Shown here: one piece after another, positions 17,016 through 17,265 of the stretch
How positions within the stretch are numbered: position 1 is the first letter of the stretch
Layout: every line of letters begins with the position of its first letter
Assembly: GCA_002412625.1 (NCBI GenBank)
Contig: DHVK01000045.1
Span: 1 to 17,265, forward strand
Length of the DNA stretch: 17,265 nucleotides
Reading direction: 5' to 3'
Source of the DNA: Cloacimonetes bacterium UBA5210
GTDB taxonomy: Bacteria; Cloacimonadota; Cloacimonadia; Cloacimonadales; Cloacimonadaceae
The notes under the pieces: model-generated
Told to the model about the DNA's origin: nothing
The model's database searches: none
The model's input: only the letters and a program-made list of their open reading frames with translations
Translations under genes and position numbers: made by a program

Positions 17016-17200
17016 CTATACCTCCACAGGTTCAGGCTTTGTTGATGGTTTCAGCAGGGACAAGATAGATCCCTGTGTATAATAAGCAAGATTCGCATAA
17101 ACACTATATTGCACACACAAAGAATTAGTGTCTCGAATCAAGTTGATAATCATAGAATACTGCCTGATAGCAATTTTGCCAACATGCTCCTTGCAAATTA
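17016..17200 (-). other. Leader/intergenic region between tRNA-Leu and the porV-like gene
   Basis: 185 bases with no credible gene; an open frame crossing it runs into the tRNA and is not real. A hairpin CAGGGA (17055-17060) with TCCCTG (17070-17075) has a nine-base loop and lies 39 bases before the start codon. AT-rich TATTATACA-like sequence sits just upstream of it on the minus strand, but no matching -35 hexamer at normal spacing was found. No terminator is visible after the tRNA, so the promoter of the long operon could lie here or ahead of the tRNA. Confidence 0.5.
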
Positions 17201-17265
17201 TGGTGCCGAAGGCCGGAATCGAACCGGCACGGGCGATAAGCCCGGTGGATTTTGAGTCCACTGCG
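17201..17265 (-). tRNA. tRNA-Leu(CAA), 5' part missing at the window edge
   Basis: The 3' 65 bases of a class II tRNA. Seen on the minus strand: anticodon stem GTGGA/TCCAC around loop CTCAAAA, giving anticodon CAA at 17254-17252 (decodes UUG); a long variable arm CGGGC-TTATC-GCCCG; T arm GCCGG-TTCGATT-CCGGC; acceptor strand CTTCGGC, discriminator A and an encoded CCA (17203-17201). The long variable arm together with CAA identifies leucine. The acceptor 5' strand and most of the D arm lie outside the window. Confidence 0.95.

Noticed and set aside
17016..17261. 81-residue open frame on the minus strand upstream of the porV-like gene
   Set aside because: It begins inside the tRNA-Leu anticodon stem and runs through non-coding leader sequence; no ribosome site or protein-like composition.

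Overview
The window reads as one strand of a bacterial chromosome with every gene on the minus strand: eleven genes plus a truncated tRNA. Likely source (inference): a Gram-negative member of the FCB superphylum, most plausibly Candidatus Cloacimonadota. Grounds: two large secreted proteins end in a type IX secretion (T9SS)-type sorting domain with a PNP motif, a PorV/PorQ-family outer-membrane protein is encoded, and several small signal-peptide proteins end in aromatic beta-strand-like tails. No plasmid, phage, IS or CRISPR signature was seen.

Layout in transcription order (right to left). At the right edge lies the 3' part of a tRNA-Leu(CAA). After a 185-base leader come the PorV-like barrel protein (17015-15990), a secreted M6-type zinc metallopeptidase with a T9SS C-terminal domain (15897-12721), and three tandem, mutually similar small envelope proteins (12709-11744, 11744-11103, 11103-10453). 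These run directly into housekeeping genes: coaBC (coenzyme A synthesis), a short-chain dehydrogenase, a DUF3108 periplasmic protein, queA (queuosine tRNA modification) and birA (biotin protein ligase). After a 65-base gap comes a TPR lipoprotein (6000-4342), followed by a strong hairpin terminator at 4294-4319. A separate unit carries a 1299-residue secreted protein with fibronectin III domains and a T9SS sorting domain (3974-75), with a hairpin just past its stop.

Seven successive junctions between 12709 and 6066 are stop/start overlaps (ATGA or TGATG), so translation is probably coupled. No convincing terminator was seen between the porV-like gene and the TPR gene, so about 12.7 kb could be one transcript. 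Functionally, the first five genes look like a cell-surface module: a PorV-type protein that would receive T9SS cargo, a likely cargo peptidase, and three uncharacterised outer-membrane or periplasmic proteins. The following genes are core metabolism, tRNA modification and envelope maintenance.

Points worth a second look: the triplicated family; intergenic hairpins with nearly the same loop; an unexplained 15-bp compound stem upstream of the large fibronectin-type protein; and the unidentified N-terminal domain of that protein.
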